Source: Pseudomonadota bacterium
GTDB lineage: Bacteria; Desulfobacterota; Desulfarculia; Desulfarculales; Desulfarculaceae
Length of the DNA: 64,000 nt
NCBI GenBank assembly: GCA_018902755.1
Contig: JAHIQI010000068.1
Coordinates: 35,026 to 99,025, forward strand
Reading direction: 5' to 3'
The notes under the pieces are model-generated. The model saw only the letters and a list, made by a program, of their open reading frames with translations. It did no database searches and was not told the origin of the DNA. Made by a program: the position numbers and the translations under genes. Positions 32,789 through 42,165 of the stretch are shown in pieces. Numbering within the stretch: the first letter of the stretch is position 1; each line of letters opens with the position of its first letter.

Positions 32789-34116
32789 GCCAGGCCCGCC
32801 GCGACGCCTTCCGCGTACTGCTGGAGCTTGAGAGCGGCCCGGCGCTTTTGGAAAGCAGCCTGGCCCGGAATCTGGAAAAGGCTTCCCCACGGGAGCGGGC
32901 GTTCGCCACCAGCCTGATCTTCGCGGTGCTGCGCAACCTTTCCTACCTCGACCATCTCCTGGCCGCCCATCTGGACCGGCCCCCCCACAAGCTGGACCTG
33001 CCGGTCTTGACCGTGCTGCGCCTGGGCGCGGCCGAGGCGGCGCTCATGTCCACCCCGGCCCACGCGGTGGTCTCGGCGGCGGTGGACCTGGCCAAGGCCA
33101 CCCCGGCCCGGCGGGGGCAAAAGCTCATCAACGCGGTGCTGCGCCGGGTGGTCAAGGGCTGGCAAGACACCGCCATGCCCGGAGCCGACGCAAACCCGGT
33201 GGAGCGCCTGGCCCTGACCTATTCCCATCCCGACTGGCTGGTGACCGAGCTGTTGGCCCAGCACCCGGAGGAGGTGGTTGAGGCGTGGCTACGGGCCAAC
33301 CAGGACCAGCCGCCGCTCACCCTGCGGGTCAACCCGGCCCGCACCAGCCGCGAGGACCTGGCTACGGTCATGAGCGAACACGCCGCCCAGGTGGAGCCCC
33401 ATCCCCTGACCCCCGAGGGCCTGATGCTGCGCCGGGCCAAGGTTCCGGCGGCCCAGCTGCCGGGCTTTGAAAGCGGCCTGTTCTCCATCCAGGACGCGGC
33501 GGCCCAGGCCATGAGCCACCTTTTGGGGGTCGCGCCAGGCATGGCCGTGGCCGATATCTGCGCCGGGGCCGGGGGCAAGACCGGGCATCTGGCCGCCCTG
33601 CTGCGGGGCCAGGGAAAGCTCCTGGCCGTGGACCCCAGCCCGGCCCGCGTCAGGGCGCTGCGGGAAAACCTGGGCCGTTTGGGGGTGCAGTGGGTTTCGG
33701 TGAAGCAGGCCGACGCCCTGGGCCTGAAGGGCATGGACCAGAGCTTCGACCGGGTGCTGGTGGACGCCCCCTGCTCGGGCCTGGGGGTGTGCGGCCGCAG
33801 GCCGGACGTGCGCTGGCGGCGCACCCCGGACGACCCGGCCCGCCTGGCCGGGCTGCAACTGGAACTGGGGGCCAAGGCCGCCGAGCTGCTGAAGCCAGGT
33901 GGAGCCATGCTCTACGTGACCTGCACCGTGACCCGCGTGGAGAACCAGGAAGTGGTGGCCGGGCTGCTTGCCCGCTCCCCCGGCCTGCGGCTAGAATGGC
34001 CCCAGGACTTGGCCCCGGAGCTGAAGGCCTGTATTGGCGATGACGGCTATTTCCGCACCATGCCCCACAGGGACGATGCGGACGCCTTTTTCGCGGCCAG
34101 GCTGGTGAAAGAGTAA
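32785..34116 (+). CDS. rsmB: 16S rRNA (cytosine-967-C5)-methyltransferase
   Basis: 443 residues: N-terminal NusB-like domain (RRDAFRVLLELESG ... RLGAAEAALMSTPAHAVVSAAVDLAK), then a SAM-dependent methyltransferase. The SAM loop is DICAGAGGKTGHLA. Catalytic Cys motifs are VDAPCSGLG and YVTCTVTRVENQEVV; the usual TCS is TCT here. Starts within the fmt stop (ATGA). The neighbouring nuclease gene is 22 bp downstream. Confidence 0.93.
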   Translation: MSQARRDAFRVLLELESGPALLESSLARNLEKASPRERAFATSLIFAVLRNLSYLDHLLAAHLDRPPHKLDLPVLTVLRLGAAEAALMSTPAHAVVSAAVDLAKATPARRGQKLINAVLRRVVKGWQDTAMPGADANPVERLALTYSHPDWLVTELLAQHPEEVVEAWLRANQDQPPLTLRVNPARTSREDLATVMSEHAAQVEPHPLTPEGLMLRRAKVPAAQLPGFESGLFSIQDAAAQAMSHLLGVAPGMAVADICAGAGGKTGHLAALLRGQGKLLAVDPSPARVRALRENLGRLGVQWVSVKQADALGLKGMDQSFDRVLVDAPCSGLGVCGRRPDVRWRRTPDDPARLAGLQLELGAKAAELLKPGGAMLYVTCTVTRVENQEVVAGLLARSPGLRLEWPQDLAPELKACIGDDGYFRTMPHRDDADAFFAARLVKE

Positions 34117-34138
34117 ATAAGGTCTTTGTGAGGGGGAA

Positions 34139-35155
34139 ATGTCAGAAAAAGAAAAAGTAATTTGGGGCATGCATGCTGGTTCTAAAGGCGAGGCTAACGA
34201 TCTTTTTTTAAAAAAGAAGCTGTTAGGCATCGGATGGCATGAGATGGGGGATATGTCCGATTTGCCTAAAGATTGGGGCAAAATAAAAGAAAGAGTTTCC
34301 GTTGTTTTTAAAGATAAAATGAACAAACAAAGTGTTTCGGTTAATGCTGGAATATTAAGACGGTTTATAAATGAAATGAAGCCCGGAGACATCGTTGTTT
34401 ACCCCAGCAAGCTGGAAAAAACGATCCACATCGGAGAAATTGTTGGGGAGTACGAGTATAACCCAAAAATCAACAGCATGTTTCCCAACCAAAGAAAAGT
34501 GAAGTGGCTGGAACACGTGCCGCGCAAAGCTTTTAAACAGGGTGCTCTGTATGAAATTGGTTCCCTGCTTACCACCTTCCAGATTAAAAACTACGCTAGT
34601 GAAATTTATTCAATCCTTGAGCATGAAAATATTGAGAGCGATCCTGATACCGACGACACGATTTCCTACGTTGCGGCAGATGTGGAACAAACCACAATAG
34701 ACTACGTGCTAAAGCAGCTATCAAAAAAGCTTCACGGGCACGCTTTAGAGGGATTTGTCGCCAGCCTGCTTGAAGCGATGGGGTATCGGGCCACAGTCAC
34801 TCAAGCATCGATGGATGGAGGCGTGGATGTAATCGCTCACAAGGATGAGTTGGGCATTCATCCACCTATAATCAAGGTGCAGGTAAAAAGCAGCGAGGGC
34901 AGCGTGGGAAGTCCTGCGGTGTCGCAGCTTTACGGAGTAGTAGATAACAGTGAAGTTGGCCTGTTCATAACTCTTGGGTCATATAGCAAGCAAGCCAAGG
35001 CCTTTGAAAAAAATAAATCCAACCTTCGCCTAGTAGATGGGGACGAGTTGGTCAAATTGCTATTGGACCATTACCAAGACCTGAGCCCCCGCTACAAAGC
35101 TCTGATACCTTTGAAGCAGATATACGTTCCCGACCCAGCCCAAGAAGAGGAGTAG
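34139..35155 (+). CDS. Mrr-type restriction endonuclease with N-terminal PUA/EVE-like domain
   Basis: 338 residues. The C-terminal half has the Mrr-cat fold: ALEGFVASLLEAMGY, then GGVDVIAHKDE with the metal-binding Asp, and KVQVKSSEG with the Q-x-K of PD-(D/E)xK nucleases; AVSQLYGVV and GLFITLGSYSKQA complete it. The first ~130 residues (VIWGMHAGSKG ... KPGDIVVYPSK ... IHIGEIVGEYEY) resemble a PUA/EVE-like reader module, as in modification-dependent (type IV) enzymes. It is much more AT-rich than its neighbours and sits between rsmB and rpe, so it looks transferred. It likely cleaves modified foreign DNA (inference); no methylase is present. Confidence 0.82.
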   Translation: MSEKEKVIWGMHAGSKGEANDLFLKKKLLGIGWHEMGDMSDLPKDWGKIKERVSVVFKDKMNKQSVSVNAGILRRFINEMKPGDIVVYPSKLEKTIHIGEIVGEYEYNPKINSMFPNQRKVKWLEHVPRKAFKQGALYEIGSLLTTFQIKNYASEIYSILEHENIESDPDTDDTISYVAADVEQTTIDYVLKQLSKKLHGHALEGFVASLLEAMGYRATVTQASMDGGVDVIAHKDELGIHPPIIKVQVKSSEGSVGSPAVSQLYGVVDNSEVGLFITLGSYSKQAKAFEKNKSNLRLVDGDELVKLLLDHYQDLSPRYKALIPLKQIYVPDPAQEEE

Positions 35156-35163
35156 GCTCCGTC

Positions 35164-35828
<665 letters not shown>

Positions 35829-35829
<1 letters not shown>

Positions 35830-36368
35830 TGCCCCAAAAGAGCCGCGCCTGGGACCTGGCCTTGTGCCTGGCCTGGGTGGGGCTCATTTTTTTGGGCATG
35901 TACTATGGCCGGGCCCTGGGCCCCTGGTTTCGGGGGGAGCGGGGATTCTGGGCCATGCTGCTGCTGGCCCTTGCCGGGGCATGCTTCGCGGCATGGGTGG
36001 TGTGGCGCATCCGGCGTCTTACGCCCCCTGAGCGCGCGGGCAGGGGCACGGGGGCGGCGCTGTGCCTGGCGGGCATGGGCCTGCTGGCCTGGTGGCAGCC
36101 CCTACTTATCGAGCGCACCCACCTGGTGCTCTACGGGGTGCTTGGCATCCTGGCCTGGCGCGCGGCCGGGCGCTGGACCTCGGGTGCGTCGCGCCTGATC
36201 TGGGCCGGGGCCTGCTGCGCCCTGGTGGGCCTGGCCGACGAGGTGGCCCAATACTTCCACCCCCAGCGCGTCTTCGACCCCCGCGACATCCTCACCAACG
36301 CGCTGAGCGCCTGGCTGGCCATCGCCGCTGTGGCCCTGCTGAGCCTGCCTCGTTTTCACCGCGGATGA
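35829..36368 (+). CDS. VanZ-like membrane protein
   Basis: 179 residues with four or five hydrophobic segments. RTHLVLYGVLGILAWR and the motif DEVAQYFHPQRVFDPRDILTNALS match the VanZ-like family (D-E-x-x-Q...R...D...D-x-x-x-N-x-x-G). VanZ proteins affect envelope properties, mechanism unknown. Start chosen at the ATG within the rpe stop (TGATG). Confidence 0.82.
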
Positions 36369-36376
36369 AAGGAACT

Positions 36377-36477
36377 GTTGGGTTTCGGGCTGGGAAGAAG
36401 CCCTCTACGCCAACCTACGCTATTTGTATATAAAATTAAGAGATGTGTAGGTTGGGTAGAGCGAAGCGAAACCCAAC
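36377..36477. repeat. 101-bp palindromic intergenic element
   Basis: Left arm begins GTTGGGTTTCG and ends CCAACCTAC; right arm begins GTAGGTTGGGTAGAGCG and ends CGAAACCCAAC. An AT-rich 28-bp centre separates them. The arms are of a kind (GTTGGGTTTCG / CCCAACCTAC) that recurs in intergenic regions of many proteobacteria, so a REP/MITE-like element is likely. The gap 36369-36645 holds no gene. Confidence 0.7.
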
Positions 36478-36481
36478 AATA

Positions 36482-36528
36482 CCTTTTCCCTTGTCATGCC
36501 TCCGTCGACCAGACACGGCCAAATCACC
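36482..36528. repeat. Dispersed 47-bp repeat, copy 1
   Basis: Begins CCTTTTCCCTTGTCATGCCT and contains ACCAGACACGGCCAAA. It matches 45251-45297 with about four differences, in the same orientation. Both copies lie in gene-free gaps next to other palindromic repeats. Confidence 0.75.
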
Positions 36529-36645
36529 CTCCAAGCCCCGCGCCCCAGCCTCAAATAAGAAGTGCCCGGCTGGAATCCCAGCCAGGCACTCTCCTAATGA
36601 TCTTTATTTAGCCAACGCCGCCCCCGGCTGCCTGGCGAAGCCGCC

Positions 36646-37626
36646 TTATCGAATTCTACCGGTCAGCTTGACGGTGAAGGCCCTCTGCCCCATCTGAATG
36701 AGCAGGTCCTGGTCAAAGGGGCCCACCGGCAGGTTTTCCACGATGGGGGTGACCACCAACAAGAGTTCCTCGCCCTGCTTCTGCCAGAAGCGCTCCACGA
36801 TGAACAGCTTCTTGTTGTAGTCGATCAGGTCCGCCTTGAGGACGTCCGCGCAGGCTTTTTTGACCAGCACCGAGCGCTGGGGCGGCTTGGGGTTGTTCTT
36901 GGCGATGGTGCCGAACATCACCTCATGCGGGCGCACGGTGAAGGGCCCGCGCACCTCGGCCACCACCCACACGCTCACCGGCGGGCCGCCGGGGGCCTTG
37001 AGGAACAGGGGCCCGGCAAAGTCCATGGGCTCGGTGGCCTTGGAGACCAGGTCCAGGCTGTAGGTCTTGCCGTCCTTGGCCGGGGTCAGCTTCACGTCCA
37101 GATAGTCGGACATGGGGTTTTCCACCCCGGTGATCACCAGCTTGCCGCCCTTGGGGTCGCTGAGCGTCGTGTTGGCGGTGATGGGCGCGCCCAGGCAGCC
37201 CTTGAGGCTTACGCGCCGCCCATTGCTGACTTTTATGCGCCCCATGGTCTCGCCGGTCATGATCAGGGTGATCACCGGGTTGCTGGGGTCGTTGGTGGCC
37301 ACGGCGGCGGTCTTGCGGAAGGAGCCGCCGAGGCCGGTGGTGTCCAGCAAGAGGGTCACCGTGCCCTTTTGGCCCGGCGCGGTCACCTTGTCCCAGCGGC
37401 TGGCGGTGCAGCCGCAGGAGGGGCTCACCTTGCCGATGATCAGGTTCTGGTCGCCGTTGTTGGTGAAATGGAACACGGCGGTGAGCTCCTTGCCCTCCAC
37501 CACGTCCTTGAAAACCACCTCCCTGGAGTCGAAGGTGATCTTGGGGCCCTTGAGGGCCAGGGCCGGAGCGGCCATGAGGATGAAGCTTAAAAGCAAAGAA
37601 GCGGTCAGGATGAGGCGTCGGGTCAT
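36646..37626 (-). CDS. Secreted DUF1573-family protein
   Basis: 326 residues from ATG 37626 (GGGGGAATAAC upstream). An N-terminal signal peptide (RRLILTASLLLSFILMAAPALA) precedes a DUF1573 domain: FKDVVEGKELTAVFHFTNNGD, and IGKVSPSCGCTAS with the conserved CGC. This is an Ig-like (ASPM/SPD-2/Hydin-type) fold. The C-terminal ~200 residues are a second, less clear beta-rich region. Periplasmic, role unknown. Longer upstream reading in the same frame is not supported. Confidence 0.8.
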   Translation of the reverse strand: MTRRLILTASLLLSFILMAAPALALKGPKITFDSREVVFKDVVEGKELTAVFHFTNNGDQNLIIGKVSPSCGCTASRWDKVTAPGQKGTVTLLLDTTGLGGSFRKTAAVATNDPSNPVITLIMTGETMGRIKVSNGRRVSLKGCLGAPITANTTLSDPKGGKLVITGVENPMSDYLDVKLTPAKDGKTYSLDLVSKATEPMDFAGPLFLKAPGGPPVSVWVVAEVRGPFTVRPHEVMFGTIAKNNPKPPQRSVLVKKACADVLKADLIDYNKKLFIVERFWQKQGEELLLVVTPIVENLPVGPFDQDLLIQMGQRAFTVKLTGRIR

Positions 37627-37735
37627 GTTATTCCCCCGGGCGTAGTGCTCACATGGGCAATCGTGGTAACCTTCTGGCGAGAATAACACAGGGGCCGGAG
37701 GCCGTCCACCCGGCCCCCTATGATGGGAAAACCGC

Positions 37736-38380
37736 ATGATCCGCTCCAATTTGTTTCGCAAGCAAATTTTCACCCGCCTGTACCTGTGGCGTCACCCCGA
37801 GGTGCGCGGCGGGGCCGACGGGGTGGTGTTCGGCCACACCGACGTGGCCCTGAGCCGCACCGGCACCAAGCAGCTCAAAGGCATCGTGGACTACATGAAG
37901 GGTAAAAAAGTGGGCGCGGTATATTGCAGCGACCTGCAACGCTCCCTGCTGGTGGCCGAGGCGGTGGGCAAGGTGCAGGACCCCCGCCGCAAGCCCATGT
38001 CCCGCCAAGACCTGCGGGAGTTGAGCCTGGGCGATTGGGAGGGCCTGAGCTACAAGACCCTGGAGAAAGAGTACCCCGAGGAAATGGAGGCTCGCTGGAA
38101 AGATCTGGCCGGTTACCGCATCCCCGGTGGCGAGTCCCTGGAGGACCTGGCCGAGCGTATAATCCCGGTGTTTCAGGACATCATCCGCGAGAACCAGGGG
38201 CGCGAAGTCTGCGTGATCGGCCACGCCGGGGTGAACCGGGTGTTTCTGGCCAAGCTGTTGGGCATGCCCATGGACCGCATCTTCCGCCTAGACCAGGAGT
38301 ACGCCTGCCTGAACCTCATCGACGTTTTCGAGGACGGCATCCCCCTGGTGCGCACCCTCAACTATCGGGCTACCGACTAA
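37736..38380 (+). CDS. Histidine phosphatase superfamily protein (phosphoglycerate mutase-like)
   Basis: 214 residues. The catalytic motif is LYLWRHPEV: RHP in place of the usual RHG, keeping the nucleophile His. VYCSDLQRSLLVAEAV supplies the second Arg, LRELSLGDWEGLSYK is typical of GpmB/CobC-type phosphatases, and VCVIGHAGVNR contains the second catalytic His. About 15 extra residues precede the core. Substrate unknown; cobalamin-pathway or general phosphatase roles are possible. Confidence 0.85.
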   Translation: MIRSNLFRKQIFTRLYLWRHPEVRGGADGVVFGHTDVALSRTGTKQLKGIVDYMKGKKVGAVYCSDLQRSLLVAEAVGKVQDPRRKPMSRQDLRELSLGDWEGLSYKTLEKEYPEEMEARWKDLAGYRIPGGESLEDLAERIIPVFQDIIRENQGREVCVIGHAGVNRVFLAKLLGMPMDRIFRLDQEYACLNLIDVFEDGIPLVRTLNYRATD

Positions 38381-38392
38381 CCCGCCTTCAAT

Positions 38393-39373
38393 CTAGAGCA
38401 GATAGGGTGCGGCCAGGCGCGGGCCCTGGGCGGCCACTTCCAGGCTTTGTTCCCGGTCCACCTCCACCGTGACCACCTGGCCCGGCCCCGCCTTGCCGTA
38501 GCCCGCCACCAGGGCGGCGGCCAGCTCCAAATCCGGGCCGTCCAGGGGGCCGAAGTACAGGCCCAGGGGGCCGGGCAGACCCTGGGTGATCAGCCAGTGG
38601 GCCGAGGGCGGGGCCAGCTTTTCCAGGATCTGGTTTTCCTTCTGGTTGCGCCCCACGATCAGCTTGGCCGCCGGGCTCAGGCGCAGATGCCGCCCCTGCT
38701 TGAGGAGCTCCACCTCGGCCAGCCCGGCGTCGGGCTGGTGGCTCAGGAGGTCACGCAGGCGGTTGCTGAAGCCGGGCTCGGTGAGCAGGCAGCCTCCCGC
38801 CGGGGCGGGGTAGTCGCTGATGCCGAACTCCTGGGCCAGGGCCATCTGGGGTTTGCGGCTGCGTCCGCTCAGGCCCAAGAGCAACTCGCGCTCCACCAGG
38901 CCCCGCTCCTCCACCGGGCTCACCGGCAACACCTGGGCCGACAGGGGGCGCAGGATGTGCTCGGCCATGCCCGAGAGTTTGGCCACTTGGGCCAGGGCCT
39001 GCTTGTTCTGGCTCATGGGCCGCTGGCCCAGCACCTCGCCGGAAAAGAGGAAGTCGAAGCCCTGCTCGGCCATTATCTTGCCCGCCTGGGCGAACATGAA
39101 GGCGTGGCAGTCGATGCAGGGGTTCATGTTGGAGCCGTAGCCGTGGGGTGGGTCCTTGACCAGCTCCAGATGGGGCCCGCCCACTTGGGCCACCTGCAAG
39201 GGCACCCCGATGTGCTTGGCCGAAACCATGGCCCGCTCGGGGCTGAAAAAGGGCGTGGCAAAGGTGACCACCGCCACCTGAATCCCGGCGCGTTCCAGGA
39301 GCTTCACCGCCAGCATGGAATCCAGCCCGCCGGAAAAGATGCCCAACCCCCTGCTTTGTTTCGCTTCGCTCAT
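38393..39373 (-). CDS. PP-loop ATPase, tRNA thiolation-type (ThiI/MnmA-like) fold
   Basis: 326 residues. The PP-loop FSGGLDSMLAVKLL binds ATP for adenylation. MNPCIDCHAFM and AGGCLLTEPGFSNRL carry cysteines typical of sulfur-transfer or iron-sulfur-dependent thiolases. The C-terminal part (LIVGRNQKENQILEKL) resembles the NFACT-R-like tail seen in this deltaproteobacterial family, often annotated as tRNA methyltransferase or thiouridylase. It overlaps the DUF434 gene by 4 bp, so they are co-translated. Precise tRNA target unknown. Confidence 0.75.
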   Translation of the reverse strand: MSEAKQSRGLGIFSGGLDSMLAVKLLERAGIQVAVVTFATPFFSPERAMVSAKHIGVPLQVAQVGGPHLELVKDPPHGYGSNMNPCIDCHAFMFAQAGKIMAEQGFDFLFSGEVLGQRPMSQNKQALAQVAKLSGMAEHILRPLSAQVLPVSPVEERGLVERELLLGLSGRSRKPQMALAQEFGISDYPAPAGGCLLTEPGFSNRLRDLLSHQPDAGLAEVELLKQGRHLRLSPAAKLIVGRNQKENQILEKLAPPSAHWLITQGLPGPLGLYFGPLDGPDLELAAALVAGYGKAGPGQVVTVEVDREQSLEVAAQGPRLAAPYLL

Positions 39374-40041
39374 GCCTGCTCCAAGCTGATCATTTCCGGG
39401 CGGGGCTCCATGCCCCGGATTATGGCCCCGGCCAGGTCCAGGGGCCGGGCCGCCGCGTCGATTAGGGGGCCGTCGCCGCTAACCACGATGCCCTCGAAGG
39501 CGGCCAGCTCTTTTTCGGGCGCTGCCACCGCCCGGGCCTGGCCCGCCAGCCCGGCGCGCTCCATGACCTGGCGGATCACCCCGGCCAACTGCCCGCTGAG
39601 GGGCAGGGGCGCATCCAGGAGTATAACCGACCGGGCCGCGCCCGCCTCGGCCAGGGCATCAATCATCAGCCTGACCGCCGTTTCGGTGTGGGGGCCCGGC
39701 CCGTAGTGGCGGCCGATTTGCCCGATGTCGCGCACCGCGCCGTCGTCGGCCTCCACCAAAACCGCGCCCAAGAGGGCGCTCTCCAGGGTGATGATCACGT
39801 TGTGGCCGTCCACCCCCACCGCCTGGCCCTTGAGGGCCGTGGGCGGCAGCAGGCGATCGCGCCGGGCGCGGGCCCGCTCGGGAGCCACCACCGCCCGCCG
39901 GAGCACCTGGCGCTGGTCGGCGTCCAGGCCCCAGCGGTCGCCGGTGAGCTTGAGGCCCAATTCGCGGGGATAGCCCCGCCCCAGCAGATAGCGCAGGTCG
40001 ACTGCCGCCTGGCGCAGGGGCTCTAAGTAAATATCAGTCAT
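39370..40041 (-). CDS. DUF434 / DUF5616 domain protein
   Basis: 223 residues. The N-terminal DUF434 part (LRQAAVDLRYLLGRGYPRE, ALKLTGDRW-like, LLPPTALKGQAVGVDGHNV) continues into a nuclease-like second domain (VDGHNVIITLESAL ... RSVILLDAPLPLSG). In other genomes such proteins sit near RNA-metabolism genes. Here it is translationally coupled to the PP-loop protein, which suggests a shared tRNA role (inference). Confidence 0.78.
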   Translation of the reverse strand: MTDIYLEPLRQAAVDLRYLLGRGYPRELGLKLTGDRWGLDADQRQVLRRAVVAPERARARRDRLLPPTALKGQAVGVDGHNVIITLESALLGAVLVEADDGAVRDIGQIGRHYGPGPHTETAVRLMIDALAEAGAARSVILLDAPLPLSGQLAGVIRQVMERAGLAGQARAVAAPEKELAAFEGIVVSGDGPLIDAAARPLDLAGAIIRGMEPRPEMISLEQA

Positions 40042-40082
40042 GTCTTTTATTTAGAGCAAAGAGGCGTAATTTACCAGGGTGG

Positions 40083-40775
40083 TTAAGGCACCTCGGCCTG
40101 CTTCCAGGAGTAGCACGACACGCCCTTGACCTGGTCCATCTGCTCCAGCATCTTGCGCCAGCCCGAGCCCGAGCGGATGGAGAGCGACATCTCCACCTCC
40201 TCGGAGTTGTCCGTCAGGCAGCGCTCCCGGCCCACGAATAGAATATGGGCTTTGTGCTCCTTGAGCAGGGCTCGTATCTGGTCTTCTGCCGCCGGGTCGC
40301 TGAGCTCCAGGCGCAGCATGACGTTCTGCTCACGGGGCATGTAGCGGGTGATGTCCCGGAAGAACTTGAGCGCCACCAGAGTCACCACGGTGGTGGCGAT
40401 GGCCGGCACGTAGAGCCCGGCCCCCACGGCCAGGCCGATGCCGGTGCAGGCCCACATGGCCGCCCCGGTGGTCACCCCCCGGGAGCGCAGGCGGCCCTGG
40501 ATGATGGCCCCGGCCCCCAAGAAGCCCATGCCCGCTATGGCGTAGGAGGGCAGGCGGCCGGGGTCCAGGCGCACCACGCTGCTGTCGGCGCTGGCCGCGA
40601 AGATTTGGGTGAGGTAGAGCGACAGGCTCATCAACAGGGCCCCGCTCATGGCCACCAAGAGGCATGTCCTGAGGCCGGCGGCCCGGCCGTGCAACTCACG
40701 GTCCAGGCCGATGATCAGCCCCAGCCCGGCGGCCGTGAGAATGCGCCAGACCATGGTCCATTCATCAACCATCAT
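40083..40775 (-). CDS. MgtC/SapB family membrane protein
   Basis: 230 residues. Four or five transmembrane helices with the MgtC signatures LGLIIGLDRELHGRAAGLRT and GMGFLGAGAIIQ, then VTTGAAMWACTGIGLAVGAG. A C-terminal ACT-like cytoplasmic domain (~150-230) is present as in MgtC proper. Roles in the family include growth at low magnesium and control of ATP synthase or phosphate uptake. Confidence 0.9.
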   Translation of the reverse strand: MMVDEWTMVWRILTAAGLGLIIGLDRELHGRAAGLRTCLLVAMSGALLMSLSLYLTQIFAASADSSVVRLDPGRLPSYAIAGMGFLGAGAIIQGRLRSRGVTTGAAMWACTGIGLAVGAGLYVPAIATTVVTLVALKFFRDITRYMPREQNVMLRLELSDPAAEDQIRALLKEHKAHILFVGRERCLTDNSEEVEMSLSIRSGSGWRKMLEQMDQVKGVSCYSWKQAEVP

Positions 40776-40817
40776 GGCGCATCCTCCCCGCGATCAGAGG
40801 TGACAAGAAACTCCCGC

Positions 40818-41381
40818 CTAGAACTTCACCTTGGGGGCCGTCTGGGCCTCGGCCACGGCGGCGAAGCCCTGCTTGGGGGTGTAGCCCAGCAGGCGGGCCA
40901 AGATCAAGGTGGGGAAGCGGCGTATGGCCGTGTTGTAAGACAGAATGGCCTGGTTGTAGCGGGTGCGGGCCACCGCGATGCGGTTCTCGGTGCCCTCCAG
41001 CTGGTCCTGCAAGGCCCTAAAGTTCTGGCTGGCCTTCAGGTCCGGGTAGCGCTCCACCACCACCATCAAACGGCCCAGGGCGCTGGTCAGCCCTTGGTTG
41101 GCCATGAGCTTGCCCTCCAGGGTGGGGGCTGCGGCCACCTGTTGGCGGGCCTTGGTGACCCCTTCCAGGGTCTCGCGTTCATGGGAGGCGTAGCCCTTGA
41201 CCGTCTCCACCAGGTTGGGGATCAGATCCAGGCGGCGTTGCAGGGTCACTTCGATGTTGCTCTTGGCCTGGTTCACCTGCTCGTCCAGGTTGACCAAGCT
41301 GTTGTAGGGGCTAACCAGAAGCAAGAACAAAAGCAGGGCGACTACGCCGATGCCTATGGCCCATTTGGCTCCACGGCCCAT
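40818..41381 (-). CDS. lemA: LemA family protein
   Basis: 187 residues. One N-terminal membrane helix (WAIGIGVVALLLFLLLV), then the LemA core: YNSLVNLDEQVNQAKSNIEV, QRRLDLIPNLVETVKGYASHE, and the YN-x-x-I-x-x-FP ending (YNTAIRRFPTLILARLLGY). LemA often pairs with TPM-domain proteins, as here (42166-42984), in envelope functions that are not well defined. Confidence 0.92.
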   Translation of the reverse strand: MGRGAKWAIGIGVVALLLFLLLVSPYNSLVNLDEQVNQAKSNIEVTLQRRLDLIPNLVETVKGYASHERETLEGVTKARQQVAAAPTLEGKLMANQGLTSALGRLMVVVERYPDLKASQNFRALQDQLEGTENRIAVARTRYNQAILSYNTAIRRFPTLILARLLGYTPKQGFAAVAEAQTAPKVKF

Positions 41382-41417
41382 GACTCTCTCCTTGCGGCCC
41401 GCTGGCCGCTAAAAAAA

Positions 41418-42149
41418 CTAGACTTGCAGCTTGTCCACCTGATGGCTGATTTCATCCAACTCGGCAATGCCTTCTTCCCACAGGGCCACCAGCTCCGGCG
41501 GGCTGGGCTTCAATATTCCGGCCCGCACCTGGCCCAGCTTCTGGAAGGCCTCCACGTTTAGCCCCGCCTGGGTGGCGGCGTCCAAAACCCTGGAGGGGTC
41601 GCTGGGGAAGCCGCCGGTGGTCAGTTCCAGGTAGGCCTGGAAAAAGGCCACGAAAGCGGGCAGGGCCTCCCGGCTCAGCTCGGTCAGGGCCCGGGCGTCG
41701 CCGCCGCTGCCCAAAAGCCGGGTGCGCAGGGCGGTAACCTTGCCCTTTAGCTCCCGCTCCAGTTGCAGGCGCAGATGGGCGGGCTCCAGGGTCAGCGAGG
41801 CCAGGGGGTCCTCGCCGTGCAGGGTCTTGTGGTTGGCGGCCATCACCAGGAACTCGATGGGGAACACGTCGGTGCTGGCGGCCAGGTAGTCCGGGGTCAT
41901 CACCAGGGGCGGGGCCACCCCGGCCGGGGACCATTTGCTCACAAAGGGCAGCAGGCGGCTGGTGGTGCGCTGGGCTCCCTCGGCGGTCATGATCAAAAAA
42001 TTCATGTCCGAGCGGCCCTTGACATAGCGCCCGGCCGCGGCCGAGCCGAAGAGCACCACGGACACCAGGTCCGTGCCCAGGGCGTTCATCAGGTCTTGCA
42101 GCAGCTCGTCGAAGATGTCCTCGGGCTGCTGGGGCGGTTTCTTGGCCAT
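41418..42149 (-). CDS. Nucleotidyltransferase-fold protein, possibly catalytically altered
   Basis: 243 residues. VSVVLFGSAAAGRYVKGRSDMNFLIM is the GSxxxG ... SD start of the Pol-beta fold. The second metal-binding Asp of the usual D-x-D is replaced by Asn (SDMNFL), so metal catalysis may be weakened. The C-terminal ~120 residues are helical, like HEPN-type partners. Lies between lemA and the TPM gene on the same strand with short gaps, an unusual companion for these envelope genes. Confidence 0.75.
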   Translation of the reverse strand: MAKKPPQQPEDIFDELLQDLMNALGTDLVSVVLFGSAAAGRYVKGRSDMNFLIMTAEGAQRTTSRLLPFVSKWSPAGVAPPLVMTPDYLAASTDVFPIEFLVMAANHKTLHGEDPLASLTLEPAHLRLQLERELKGKVTALRTRLLGSGGDARALTELSREALPAFVAFFQAYLELTTGGFPSDPSRVLDAATQAGLNVEAFQKLGQVRAGILKPSPPELVALWEEGIAELDEISHQVDKLQV

Positions 42150-42165
42150 TTGCTTAAATTCTCCT

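Noticed and set aside
31328..32890. 520-residue minus-strand frame opposite def, fmt and the start of rsmB
   Set aside because: Antisense shadow of three genes with clear catalytic motifs; low-complexity Gly/His/Gln-rich translation typical of GC-rich antisense frames.
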